DNA of 64,000 nucleotides from assembly GCA_017449265.1 (NCBI GenBank), contig JAFSJW010000060.1, positions 1-64,000 of the forward strand, in the 5' to 3' direction. Under the pieces are notes generated by a model. That model saw only the letters and a program-made list of their open reading frames with translations. It had not been told where the DNA came from and searched no databases. The DNA is from Treponema sp. (lineage in GTDB: Bacteria > Spirochaetota > Spirochaetia > Treponematales > Treponemataceae). Below, piece by piece: positions 17,326 through 25,346 of the stretch (positions are counted from its first letter, which is position 1; each line of letters starts with the position of its first letter). The translations under genes and the position numbers were made by a program.

Positions 17326-19704
17326 TCAGAAATTCTTTTTCGCTTTCTTTGAATTTTTCTTTTTCGTTGGCTGCTTCTCATCCGATTCCTCGGACTTGTC
17401 GTCTTCGCCCAAAGTCGCATTTTGAGCTGCCAGAGCTTCCTCCGCTGTAGGGACGGTCAGGGTTATGTCTTTTGTTTTGTCAACGCTTGCCCCAATGAAC
17501 GAGCCGAAAAATGAGCCGATAGCAGTTCCTGCGTTTTCTGGCGTTTCGATTCTGAATGAAATTGTTTTTCCCTCTTCAAGACAAAGAAAATAACATTCAT
17601 TACCGTCAATGCAAATCCAAGCTGTTTCCATTCCCGCTTCATTTTTCAAAACTTGTTTTAGAATAGCAGCCACAGATTCTTGCGCAATGTTTTCCATACT
17701 GTTAAAGAGATTATTTTTCTTTGCCCCCTCAAAAAATAGGCTCTTTACATCGTTCGTAAAATTCACGCCGCTCAGAATCTTTGAGTTTTCTCTGATTCCA
17801 GCCTTGTACCCAGCGCCGTTTTTCTGCACACCGCTTATTGTCTTGTCAGACGACACCGAGAATCCGAACCTTGCAGACATCTCTTTCTGTGTGACGAGAT
17901 AGTTGTCCAAGAGAGTGGAAACTTTGCTCATTGTCTCCTCGAGCTTTTTCTGATTTTCCTCCTCAATCCTGCGAGCCTCAGCTAGAGCTTCTTCCGATAT
18001 ACGCAACAGGCGAAAACCTACGCGGTCGCGATGGTCGGCCGCGTAGTCGTAGCTGCGGAAAGACACCTCGCAGCTGTCGGCATAAGAGTCGTAGCTTCCG
18101 CCGCGAAGACAGCAACGGAAGGCGGGGTTGTTAGGGTCGGAATCCCACACCCACTCAGCTACATTCCCGCTCATGTCGTAAAGACCATAGCCGTTCGGCT
18201 TCTTCGTTGTTACGAAATGAACCTTATCGTCACTGTTGTCACAATACCACCCAACCTCGTAAAGGTTGTCACTACCCGCATATTTGTAACTCTGTCCTCC
18301 GAAAGCCGCATACTCCCATTCCTCGTTTGTTGGAAGGCGAAAGCCGTTTGCATTTTTGTCCTGCACTATTTCGGATTTTGATTCTGCTTTATTCAATGCA
18401 CTTGTGTCAGTGCTTCCGTTCACCGAGTACACGGGTTTATATCCCTTTATCGCACTCAACTTGTTGCAGAAAACGATTGCATCGTACCAGCTCAAATTCG
18501 TAACCGGTAAATAAGCAGCTTCAACCTTGCTCGGGTTCTTACCCATGACCGACTCATACAGCCACTGCGTTACCTCAGTTCTTTGCATCTCAAAATTTTT
18601 CCCTGGTATTTTTATCATTTCTATATTATTAGTTTTTTCTATCGTGATAAACTTTACCATGTCCATTCCTATGGCAATGTCGAAGAGTGGCTTCAGAATT
18701 GCACGATGATTGGCCCCACTCCAATTTTTCTCTTCAAGCAGACCATAGTTAAGGTAGCAACCAAGAGGTTTCACCGCAACCTCGCCATCATCTATGAGAT
18801 TCATTATATCCGGCGTTATATTCTCAAAGAAATAGCTCCTGTCATCTAATATATTGCCATTTCTGTGACTTTCTCTTTCAAAATTTTGCCTCGTACCGCT
18901 AGAAAGCAGCTTGCCATTTTTTCCATACAAACCGAATTTTACATCATAAAAGCTGAGACCGCCATCACTCTCATCATCATAATTATTAAGAGTATCGTAA
19001 TAGGCATAATTGCACATGAATGCTGGCTTCCACCATCCGTCTTGCACCATAACAACAGCTATCTTGTCTTCTGCATATATTCTCTTTATTTCATTTTTTA
19101 ACTCGGCATAGTAATTCTTCAAATTTTCTGAAGTTGCCTTCATATTCCGATATTTATTCTTTATATTCATAAGTTGAGGAAAGTTATAAAAAATATATTT
19201 ACTGTAAGCATTCCAACCAACATCTTTCCAGTCATCTGTCTGGCTTTTTAACAATCCAGATTTTATTGCATTTCGTATAGCCGTAAATTTATTTGACGGT
19301 ATATACTCATACTTCATTTTGTATTTTGCCTTGCGTGTACTATAATCCACGGAATCCTGCACGAGATTGCCATCATACAATATGTCATACGGACAGAACT
19401 CCGTAAAATACTTGAAGTAGTTCTTCACGAGCTTTACCCATTCATCATGCAATGAGAACACATTGAATTTCCCGAACCCAGGGTTTCCATTAGCAATCTC
19501 CGCAGAAAGAGCATCAAATTTTTGTTGTGCCTCTTCCTGTGCATTCTCCACATTGGCGGCATCGTAATAATACCCCATCGCGTACACCCACTCTTTCTTA
19601 GCCTCGTAGCTTTTCGCCTTTGCAAGTAGCTCTTCGTAGGTCTGCGCGAACATCGCGGACACGGAAACAAGCGCGATTAACACTAATGACAGTAATTTTT
19701 TCAT
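17326..19704 (-). CDS. Secreted SUMF1/FGE-domain protein with PDZ-like segment
   Basis: 792 residues. A signal peptide ends at MFAQ (residue ~21). Residues ~22-370 are a helical region of unknown fold. Residues ~365-605 are a formylglycine-generating-enzyme-like domain: MIKIPGKNFEMQRTEVTQ, NGFRLPTNEEWEYAAFGG, GLYDMSGNVAEWVWD, RGGSYDS, VGFRLLRI. The catalytic Cys pair of true FGE is not evident, so a structural or ligand-binding role is likelier. Residues ~635-680 (FGFSVSSDKTISGVQKNGAG) resemble a PDZ domain, and the tail is Lys-rich. AGGAG precedes the ATG. A short N-terminal relic of a paralogue lies at 21157-21261. Confidence 0.85.
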   Translation of the reverse strand: MKKLLSLVLIALVSVSAMFAQTYEELLAKAKSYEAKKEWVYAMGYYYDAANVENAQEEAQQKFDALSAEIANGNPGFGKFNVFSLHDEWVKLVKNYFKYFTEFCPYDILYDGNLVQDSVDYSTRKAKYKMKYEYIPSNKFTAIRNAIKSGLLKSQTDDWKDVGWNAYSKYIFYNFPQLMNIKNKYRNMKATSENLKNYYAELKNEIKRIYAEDKIAVVMVQDGWWKPAFMCNYAYYDTLNNYDDESDGGLSFYDVKFGLYGKNGKLLSSGTRQNFERESHRNGNILDDRSYFFENITPDIMNLIDDGEVAVKPLGCYLNYGLLEEKNWSGANHRAILKPLFDIAIGMDMVKFITIEKTNNIEMIKIPGKNFEMQRTEVTQWLYESVMGKNPSKVEAAYLPVTNLSWYDAIVFCNKLSAIKGYKPVYSVNGSTDTSALNKAESKSEIVQDKNANGFRLPTNEEWEYAAFGGQSYKYAGSDNLYEVGWYCDNSDDKVHFVTTKKPNGYGLYDMSGNVAEWVWDSDPNNPAFRCCLRGGSYDSYADSCEVSFRSYDYAADHRDRVGFRLLRISEEALAEARRIEEENQKKLEETMSKVSTLLDNYLVTQKEMSARFGFSVSSDKTISGVQKNGAGYKAGIRENSKILSGVNFTNDVKSLFFEGAKKNNLFNSMENIAQESVAAILKQVLKNEAGMETAWICIDGNECYFLCLEEGKTISFRIETPENAGTAIGSFFGSFIGASVDKTKDITLTVPTAEEALAAQNATLGEDDKSEESDEKQPTKKKNSKKAKKNF

Positions 19705-19757
19705 ATAAGACTCCTATGTTTTAATCTCAAACTTATTTTCCATTAGATGAAAAACAT

Positions 19758-20618
19758 TCACAAAAAGAATCGAACACCAAGAACACACCCAGCATTTTGC
19801 GTTCTTGCAACGATTGAATTCCATACTTTTTTTGTTTTTTTTCGTACAATGATTTTATGACCTTGTGTAAGCCCATCACTTATTCCGATTCCAAAATCTT
19901 GTAGCGAAACCCTTTTAAAACCATGCTTATTGCAGACAGATTCCAATTGTGACGGCGAAAACGAATACATTCCATCAATGGGGTTTTTATATGTTGCACC
20001 GATATAAAATGTGCGTACAGTATCGTATACCTTTTTTGAAGAGCACCCTTTGGTTTTTGGCTTGCACGAGCTACGGTTAAATGACAACGATGATTTGTAG
20101 AACAGTTCATAATCCTCTTTGGAAAGAACCTTCTGCACTTTTGAAAGTCCGCTCGAAGTGTATGTATATTGAATTGCCTTTGCAACAACAAAAACTGTAT
20201 CGATAACGAATTTTTTGTTTAGGTGACTTCCAAACAAAATGATGTCGCCTTCATCCAAATTTCGCAGCCTCTTTCCTCTATTTTGTTGGCAACAAAAATA
20301 TTTAAAACAGTCACCAAACACAAACGGGTCAGTATTTACAGGCTGGTGTTTGGGAACAATCGGCGTTATAAGAGCATGCGGGAACTCATTTTGAACATTA
20401 TTATACACTGTCTTTATGCCAGCTTCATTGTCCCACTCACCCCAAAAAGTAAGTTCTCCACTCTCCAAATTTCCATTCGTATCAACATATTCGCCATCCG
20501 CAAATATGAAATTGCGCTCATGATGATCTGTTACTTTATTTTTTTTCATCTGAGCAAGTTCAGCCGACGCGTACCTGTGTTCCTTTCCAGGGTGCATAAA
20601 TTGAACAAGTGTCTCCAT
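19758..20618 (-). CDS. Unknown protein divergent from an XRE regulator
   Basis: I start at the ATG at 20618 (GGAGGA 6 nt upstream), giving 286 residues; the in-frame start at 20654 is less likely. It is soluble, with FMHPGKEH near the N-terminus, FWGEWDNEAG, FVFGDCFKYFCCQQNRGKRL and GDIILFGSHLNKKFVIDTVFVV, so it is not junk. The GDIILFGS...FVIDTVFVV block looks like a small beta-barrel fold; I cannot name the family with confidence. It is transcribed away from the XRE gene at 20781 across an AT-rich region with an inverted repeat, so that regulator may control it. Confidence 0.65.
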   Translation of the reverse strand: METLVQFMHPGKEHRYASAELAQMKKNKVTDHHERNFIFADGEYVDTNGNLESGELTFWGEWDNEAGIKTVYNNVQNEFPHALITPIVPKHQPVNTDPFVFGDCFKYFCCQQNRGKRLRNLDEGDIILFGSHLNKKFVIDTVFVVAKAIQYTYTSSGLSKVQKVLSKEDYELFYKSSLSFNRSSCKPKTKGCSSKKVYDTVRTFYIGATYKNPIDGMYSFSPSQLESVCNKHGFKRVSLQDFGIGISDGLTQGHKIIVRKKTKKVWNSIVARTQNAGCVLGVRFFL

Positions 20619-20673
20619 CTTATCTCCTCCATATTTTTTCATTATTAAAATCATCCGTTACTATTTCTATTAG

Positions 20674-20705
20674 TAAACTAAAAAATGTCTTTTAGATATA
20701 GTTTA
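20674..20705. promoter_or_regulatory. Candidate operator between 19758 gene and XRE gene
   Basis: TAAACTA (20674-20680) and TAGTTTA (20699-20705) form a 7-bp inverted repeat in the AT-rich divergent region. A binding role for the adjacent XRE protein is inferred only. Confidence 0.3.
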
Positions 20706-20780
20706 TTTTCCGTTTTGTTATTTGTCAAATTTATTTTATCCGTTTAGAAATAAGAAACATAACAATAAGGAAATTTCACA

Positions 20781-21119
20781 ATGACCGAGAAAGAAATAAG
20801 GGTGAACCTTGCACGAAACATAAAAACTTTTAGGGCAATACGAGGCTTTTCTCAGGCAGAGCTTGCGGAGAAATCGGACATCTCGGTTGCGTTCATGTCG
20901 CAAATTGAGTGCGCGAACAAATTTCCGTCGCCAGCAGTTCTAGCGCAGATTTCAAACGCGCTTGATGTAAAAGTTTCGGAGCTGTTTTCGGAAAAGGAAA
21001 ATGTAAAATCAGACAATTTCAAATTCATGCTGGATGCCATGCGCTCTGTCCTGAACGGTCAGATGAAATCATTCGAGAAATTCTGCGAGCAATTTTCCAA
21101 TGCCGAGCCGACATATTAG
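20781..21119 (+). CDS. XRE-family transcriptional regulator
   Basis: 112 residues. Residues ~7-67 are a Cro/CI-type helix-turn-helix: RNIKTFRAIRGFSQAELAEK, SDISVAFMSQIEC, KFPSPAVLAQISNALDVKVS. The remaining ~45 residues are helical and probably dimerise. AAGGA lies 9 nt before the ATG. It is divergent from the unknown gene at 19758, a typical regulator arrangement. Confidence 0.85.
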   Translation: MTEKEIRVNLARNIKTFRAIRGFSQAELAEKSDISVAFMSQIECANKFPSPAVLAQISNALDVKVSELFSEKENVKSDNFKFMLDAMRSVLNGQMKSFEKFCEQFSNAEPTY

Positions 21120-21156
21120 CCCAATTCATAATCACCTGCAACAACAAGCATCGGTA

Positions 21157-21261
21157 TTATTCCAACCACTTGTCTTTTCTAAGAAACTCCGAGTAAGATT
21201 CCGTAAACATCGCGGATGCGGAGACAATAGCAATTAGGATTAGTAAAAACAGTTTTTTCAT
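21157..21261 (-). pseudogene. Relic of a SUMF1-protein N-terminus (34 codons)
   Basis: A short reading frame, ATG at 21261 to TAA at 21157, with GAGG upstream. It encodes MKKLFLLILIAIVSASAMFT followed by ESYSEFLRKDKW, close to MKKLLSLVLIALVSVSAMFA and QTYEELLAKAKS at the start of the 17326-19704 protein. Nothing further of that protein follows. It is best read as the leftover 5' end of a paralogue; a genuine secreted 34-residue peptide is the less likely alternative. Confidence 0.7.
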
Positions 21262-21312
21262 AAAAATATTTCCTCTTTGTAATTTTTTCAAAATGAGTAT
21301 TGTTATTCAAAA

Positions 21313-21357
21313 ATATCTTTTGATAATTCCATAAAAATATTATAAATCAAAAGATAT
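21313..21357. promoter_or_regulatory. Inverted-repeat operator upstream of second XRE gene
   Basis: ATATCTTTTGAT (21313-21324) and ATCAAAAGATAT (21346-21357) are perfect 12-bp complements with centres 33 bp apart, about three helical turns. A partial third copy, TATCTTTTG, is at 21376-21384. They lie 43-87 bp before the XRE start at 21400 and are good candidates for autoregulation. Confidence 0.55.
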
Positions 21358-21399
21358 AAAATGCAACTTAAAATTTATCTTTTGTCATATTGTCAGTAT

Positions 21400-21720
21400 A
21401 TGAGATTCTGGGAAAAAGTAGATTCTGAGCTGAAATATTTGGGGAAAACAAGAAAGGAGCTTGCCAACGCGGTTGGATTCGATGCCGCAAACATCAGCTT
21501 CGGAATAAGGCGCAACAGCATTCCGGCCGCAGACACCGCACTTAAAGTTTCCCGCTTTCTGGGGGTTTCATTGGACTATCTTCTTGACATGGAGGAAGCA
21601 GCCGCATCAAGCCCGCACGAAAGGCAGGTCTCCGAGATAGAAAGCATTTTGCGCCGCTTTTCCCAGAGCGATTTGAACGCGATTTTGTCGGTAGTGGAGG
21701 CAATCAACGAGAAATACTGA
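21400..21720 (+). CDS. XRE-family regulator (helix-turn-helix)
   Basis: I prefer the ATG at 21400 (106 residues) because the domain begins at once with FWEKVDSELKYLGKTRKELA; the start at 21361 falls within the operator-like repeats. The HTH continues NAVGFDAANISFGIRRNSIP and AADTALKVSRFLGVSLDYLL. A helical C-terminus follows. A decayed piece of the same coding sequence lies at 23481-23546, on the other side of the ATPase-nuclease pair. No Shine-Dalgarno is visible. Confidence 0.8.
   Translation: MRFWEKVDSELKYLGKTRKELANAVGFDAANISFGIRRNSIPAADTALKVSRFLGVSLDYLLDMEEAAASSPHERQVSEIESILRRFSQSDLNAILSVVEAINEKY
21475..21516 (+). repeat. Left copy of 42-bp direct repeat flanking the ATPase-nuclease pair
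   Basis: Within the XRE gene. It matches 23502-23543 at 39 of 42 positions in the same orientation. The repeat unit is 2,027 bp and contains the ATPase and nuclease genes. Confidence 0.85.
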
Positions 21721-21735
21721 GGAATAGATCGGAAT

Positions 21736-22185
21736 TTAAATTATTTCATCAAGCCTTATGCTTTTGTAAACAATTTTTCTATTTTTATCAGTAGCAGATA
21801 ATTTTTTTTGCAATTTTCTATACGCAGCCCCAAGCAATTTTGGGGCTGCTTTTTTAGACGGCATAGCAGAAACTATCGCCCTGCAGTAATAATCATAGCC
21901 ATTGTACAATTTATGCATATATTCGTAAGTCGCCAGAAGCTGCCGACAAGCATGCTCAACATCAACTCCTTTCAACTCAACAAGAAAAAATTTTCCGTCC
22001 TCAACGAGCAATCCTTTATCACATTTTACAGTCTCTTCTTTTATCATTGCGCCATCAATCTGGAAACTGCTCGCTTCCTTACGATTTGGATTTTCCGCTC
22101 TATAAACACGATGATTCTCTGAAAGAACAAATACAGGCTTCTTTCCACTTTCAATTATGCAATTTTCATCAAACGGGAAATTCAT
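21736..22185 (-). CDS. Small PD-(D/E)XK-like protein partnered with an ATPase
   Basis: 149 residues, starting in a 4-bp ATGA overlap with the ATPase gene, so translation is coupled. I do not recognise a named family. The segment CDKGLLVEDGKFFLVELKG (~residues 54-72) has the Asp...Glu-X-Lys layout of PD-(D/E)XK nucleases, followed by a helix (DVEHACRQLLATYEYMH) as that fold requires. The pairing of an OLD/ABC-like ATPase with a small nuclease-like protein resembles two-gene defence modules, but no specific system can be named. Confidence 0.65.
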   Translation of the reverse strand: MNFPFDENCIIESGKKPVFVLSENHRVYRAENPNRKEASSFQIDGAMIKEETVKCDKGLLVEDGKFFLVELKGVDVEHACRQLLATYEYMHKLYNGYDYYCRAIVSAMPSKKAAPKLLGAAYRKLQKKLSATDKNRKIVYKSIRLDEII

Positions 22186-23402
22186 GCACGCTCTCCCACA
22201 TTCATAAGCTTCTCATAAGTCATATTTATTTGCGACGAGCAAGAATCAATTGCAGACGAATCAATCAACCCGCACTCTTCGTCTTTTATGCTGAAAATAC
22301 GACCATCCTCAATTTTATAAGCAGATACTTCATCAATATCAATAAAAAGTGACTCAGGAATCTCGTCAATCATCGCTCCCTTTGATTTATAAACTTCATC
22401 AGCATAAATATAATTATTAAGCGCACTTAAAATATACGGAGAATGTGTTGTTATAAAAAGAAGCCCTTTTGCAATATGATTATTTTTCAGAAGTTCCTCA
22501 AGAACTTTTATTTGCGTCATGGGAAACAAATTTTGCTCAGGTTCTTCCACAATATTAACAAATGTTGAATTTACATAGCAAGAAATTTTAGAGTCCAATT
22601 CAATAATATCTTCCTGTGAAAAATTCCTCTTTATCTTTGAGTCCAAATACAATCTTAATTTTGAATATACAGATGTGCCTTCCAATGTTTTAAGAACAAG
22701 TTCCTTGTTTGCAATGCTCATGTCATCTATGCGCTGTAAAATCGATTTTTGCAACTCACGCAAAAGATTATTTGTTACGAGAAATAAAGGAACTGACGAC
22801 TGCAAGCCGCTTGACGCTTTTGTAATAGGAATTCTAACATTTTTTCCAACATACTGTATATAGTTCAAATCTTCAGACCTATCGTATGAGACTTTATAAT
22901 CAGGCATAAAAGTATCTATATTTCCTGTCATCACAAGATTTGCTTTTTTCAGCTCCAATTTAAAATCCTTCAGGATATCGGGGAAATTCTTTATTTCATC
23001 TACATTCTGAAGGACGCTGACAACATTTCTTTCCGACGGAACATACATGATTTTTGGACAAACATAAGAGCCTGAAGCATTTTTCTCAAATGAAAAGGTG
23101 TTGCTTTTTATATGAAAGCTGAAAGCACCTCCTTGATACCCCAGCTCCGTTGTCTCTTCAAAATATTCTGCTGGCAACCGCTGGTAAGAACATAAATCAA
23201 TAAAATCTTTCAAGGAAAAATCAGTATAATATTCACGAACGAATGATTTTTCAAGCCATGTAAAGACAGAAAAAATCTTTGCGACAGTACTTTTCCCAGT
23301 ACCTTGCTCACCAAGCAAAACAGACAGTCTGCTTATTTTAAAATAACCCTCATCAAACCCAGCACAAATCGGTCCGAAATTTTTTATTAACAAACTCGCC
23401 AT
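22182..23402 (-). CDS. OLD/ABC-like AAA ATPase of a two-gene module
   Basis: 406 residues. Walker A is LLGEQGTGKSTVAK (~30-43), preceded by the FGPI motif usual in SMC-like ATPases. An ABC-type signature region SSGLQSSVPLFL is near residue 205, Walker B is NIVEEPEQNLFP near 284, and the switch His is in FITTHSPYILSALNN. This is the AAA_15/AAA_21 group used in OLD nucleases, Septu, PARIS and other defence systems, but no TOPRIM is fused. Together with the overlapping downstream gene it is an ATPase-effector pair flanked by direct repeats. Confidence 0.85.
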   Translation of the reverse strand: MASLLIKNFGPICAGFDEGYFKISRLSVLLGEQGTGKSTVAKIFSVFTWLEKSFVREYYTDFSLKDFIDLCSYQRLPAEYFEETTELGYQGGAFSFHIKSNTFSFEKNASGSYVCPKIMYVPSERNVVSVLQNVDEIKNFPDILKDFKLELKKANLVMTGNIDTFMPDYKVSYDRSEDLNYIQYVGKNVRIPITKASSGLQSSVPLFLVTNNLLRELQKSILQRIDDMSIANKELVLKTLEGTSVYSKLRLYLDSKIKRNFSQEDIIELDSKISCYVNSTFVNIVEEPEQNLFPMTQIKVLEELLKNNHIAKGLLFITTHSPYILSALNNYIYADEVYKSKGAMIDEIPESLFIDIDEVSAYKIEDGRIFSIKDEECGLIDSSAIDSCSSQINMTYEKLMNVGERA

Positions 23403-23480
23403 ATTCTGTATACTACCAGTATTTCTAGCTTTTATCCATAATTTTGGGGTTCCTTCATTCTAGTAGCCTCGGTTTGATTT

Positions 23481-23546
23481 TTGCAAACTCTGTCGGTGGT
23501 GGGATTCGATGCCTCAAACATCAGTTTTGGAATAAGGCGCAACGAC
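23481..23546 (+). pseudogene. Relic of an XRE regulator gene
   Basis: In one frame VVGFDASNISFGIRRND, matching AVGFDAANISFGIRRNS of the intact XRE protein; just upstream TTGCAAACTCTGTC matches the preceding codons after a small insertion. Only about 22 codons survive. It abuts the 3' end of fic. The 42-bp core 23502-23543 is the right copy of the repeat flanking the ATPase-nuclease pair. Confidence 0.8.
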
Positions 23547-23547
23547 T

Positions 23548-24645
23548 TTACGCGTCCCTGAGAGTGTAGTTCGTACTGCGACCGCCAGATGTCGGGACTT
23601 TTTCCAAGATTCCTTTTTCGATTAAATCCGTAATGTCGCGGAGAGCCGTATCCGAAGAACATTTTGCGATTTTTGCCCACTTAGACGAGTTCAGAACTCC
23701 GAACCACGAGCCGCTTGTCAATTTTTCAATCATCAAAGACTGGCGGGCATTAAGTGAAACTCCCCGAATATTCTGTAAAAGCGAGTACTTTTTCAAAACA
23801 ACATCCGTTTCTTTATAACTATCGTCAATGGCTCTTTTCAAGCAGCTCAAAAACCAATGAATCCATTCGGTTATTTCAGGAGTGCCGTGTTGCGCCCGCT
23901 CCAAAACATCGTAATAACTTTTCTTTTCGATTGATATTTGATTTGACATGCTGTAAAAACGAAAGTTCGTGCAATCGCTTCGACAAAGCAACATGTCGGA
24001 GATTGCGCGGGCGATTCTTCCGTTTCCGTCTTCAAAAGGATGAATTGTAACGAACCAAAAATGAGCAACAGCAGCCTTCAAAAGAGAATCCTCTTCGTTC
24101 GCAGAATTAAGCCATTCCAAAAAAACATCCATAAGATGCGGAACTTCTTCCGCCTTCGGAGCTTCGTAATGAACTTTTTCCATTCCCAAAGCCCCAGAAA
24201 CCACCTGCATTCCTCCAGAACGATACTTGGCAACCTCAATTCTGTTCATCCCGCTGTAGCCAGTCGGGAAAAGGCAGGCGTGCCATGAAAAAAGTCTTTC
24301 TTTTGTAAGCGGTTTTTCATAATTCTGCGTTGCATCAAGCATCATCTCAACAACAGCATCCACATTTCTGTCAATGATTACCGAATCTGAAATCTTGATG
24401 CCAAGTCGATTTGCAATCGATGAGCGAACCTGACTTTTGTTCAGAATGAAGCCCTCGATTTCGCTTGATTTTATGATGTCGTTTTCAATACTTGAAAGAA
24501 TTTTTTCCTCTCTTTGGGAAAGACCGAGCATTTCCATTTTTGATATAAGCCGCCCCTGCAAAAAGTGACATTCTTCAAGCAACGGCATTATTTTCTGAGG
24601 ATTATATGAAAAATCAGTCCAATTATCGTATTCGTAAATGTACAT
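23548..24645 (-). CDS. fic: Fic-domain protein (probable AMPylase), class II, with C-terminal winged helix
   Basis: 365 residues. Residues ~1-90 are the DUF4172-type N-terminal region and carry the inhibitory-helix motif SSEIEG, fitting (S/T)xxxE(G/N), near residue 59. The Fic core motif is HPFEDGNGRIAR at ~202-213, with the catalytic His and the full anion-binding loop, so it should be active. Residues ~300-365 (WAKIAKCSSDTALRDITDLI, GGRSTNYTL) are a winged helix. Fic enzymes transfer AMP from ATP to protein hydroxyls. It is monocistronic with a leaderless-type promoter. Confidence 0.9.
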   Translation of the reverse strand: MYIYEYDNWTDFSYNPQKIMPLLEECHFLQGRLISKMEMLGLSQREEKILSSIENDIIKSSEIEGFILNKSQVRSSIANRLGIKISDSVIIDRNVDAVVEMMLDATQNYEKPLTKERLFSWHACLFPTGYSGMNRIEVAKYRSGGMQVVSGALGMEKVHYEAPKAEEVPHLMDVFLEWLNSANEEDSLLKAAVAHFWFVTIHPFEDGNGRIARAISDMLLCRSDCTNFRFYSMSNQISIEKKSYYDVLERAQHGTPEITEWIHWFLSCLKRAIDDSYKETDVVLKKYSLLQNIRGVSLNARQSLMIEKLTSGSWFGVLNSSKWAKIAKCSSDTALRDITDLIEKGILEKVPTSGGRSTNYTLRDA

Positions 24646-24651
24646 GGAAGG

Positions 24652-24680
24652 ATTGTAAGATTCTTTGCGGAGAATATCAA
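24652..24680 (-). promoter_or_regulatory. fic promoter, leaderless type
   Basis: Minus strand TTGATA (24680-24675), 17-bp spacer, TACAAT (24657-24652), then exactly 6 bp to the ATG at 24645, so +1 should be the A of the start codon. Confidence 0.65.
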
Positions 24681-24682
24681 TC

Positions 24683-24709
24683 TATTCACCGCAAATTCTG
24701 CGGCGAATA
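24683..24709. terminator. Hairpin between yigZ and fic
   Basis: TATTCACCGCA and TGCGGCGAATA pair over 11 bp (one G-T wobble when read on the minus strand) around a 5-nt loop. It follows the yigZ stop and sits next to the fic -35 box. No T-tract. Confidence 0.5.
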
Positions 24710-24734
24710 AATATCAAAATCGTTCTAGGCTGGA

Positions 24735-25328
24735 TTATTTCCGCGCCACACAAACTTTTCCGTTCGTGCGCTCGAACACTAAAGCCGAAAAAGCATCGTA
24801 TTCACTCTCGGGGATTTTTCCAGCCAAAGATACTTCCTCGGAAAAGTCCTCGGAAAGCTCCGAGACAGGCTGCTCGGAGATAATTTTTTTCACAACCTTG
24901 TACTGCTGGTAGTCGCAGGAAAGAGAAAAACAAGCCTTTTCAATAAGCTCCTCAAACTCAGCCACCTCAAGAACGCCCTTTACCCCTCCGGAATAGGCGC
25001 GGACAAGCCCGCCAGTGCCCAAAAGCGTTCCGCCGAACCAGCGCGTCACAGTCACGAGAATGTTCGTAACGCCGCGCCCCTTGAGCACATCAAGCATTGG
25101 CCGCCCAGCCGTGCCTCCAGGCTCGCCGTCATCGCTCATGCCCATTACCTCCGCGCTCTTCCCAAGAACGAATGCGTGGCACACATGAGTCGCGTCCGAG
25201 TATTTTTTCTTCTGCTCACGGATTTTGTCGCGCACATCGGTCTGGGACGAAATTACGAACAATTCAGAGAGGAAACGCGAGCCTTTTATGATTTCTTCGC
25301 AGGAAGCGTATTTTTTTGGAACAATCAT
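24735..25328 (-). CDS. yigZ: YigZ/IMPACT family protein
   Basis: 197 residues with the UPF0029 signature: ATHVCHAFVLG, SDDGEPGGTAGRPML, ILVTVTRWFGGTLLGTGGLV. YigZ/IMPACT proteins bind the translation machinery or nucleic acid; the role is not settled. The ATG lies inside the left copy of the 24-bp repeat. In both copies the sequence reads as the last codons of parC and an ATGA overlap, so yigZ was probably once translationally coupled to parC before the PBECR4 cassette separated them. Confidence 0.9.
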   Translation of the reverse strand: MIVPKKYASCEEIIKGSRFLSELFVISSQTDVRDKIREQKKKYSDATHVCHAFVLGKSAEVMGMSDDGEPGGTAGRPMLDVLKGRGVTNILVTVTRWFGGTLLGTGGLVRAYSGGVKGVLEVAEFEELIEKACFSLSCDYQQYKVVKKIISEQPVSELSEDFSEEVSLAGKIPESEYDAFSALVFERTNGKVCVARK

Positions 25329-25346
25329 TTTCCGTCCACCACGATT
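25323..25346. repeat. 24-bp perfect direct repeat, left copy
   Basis: Identical over 24/24 bp to 26195-26218. This copy contains the yigZ start codon and touches the PBECR4 stop codon at 25347-25349. Confidence 0.95.

Noticed and set aside
17326..19704. Active formylglycine-generating enzyme with a sulfatase partner
   Set aside because: The catalytic Cys pair is not evident and no sulfatase gene is nearby; only the fold is claimed.
20852..21040. Minus-strand frame inside the XRE gene
   Set aside because: Antisense to a clear helix-turn-helix coding sequence.
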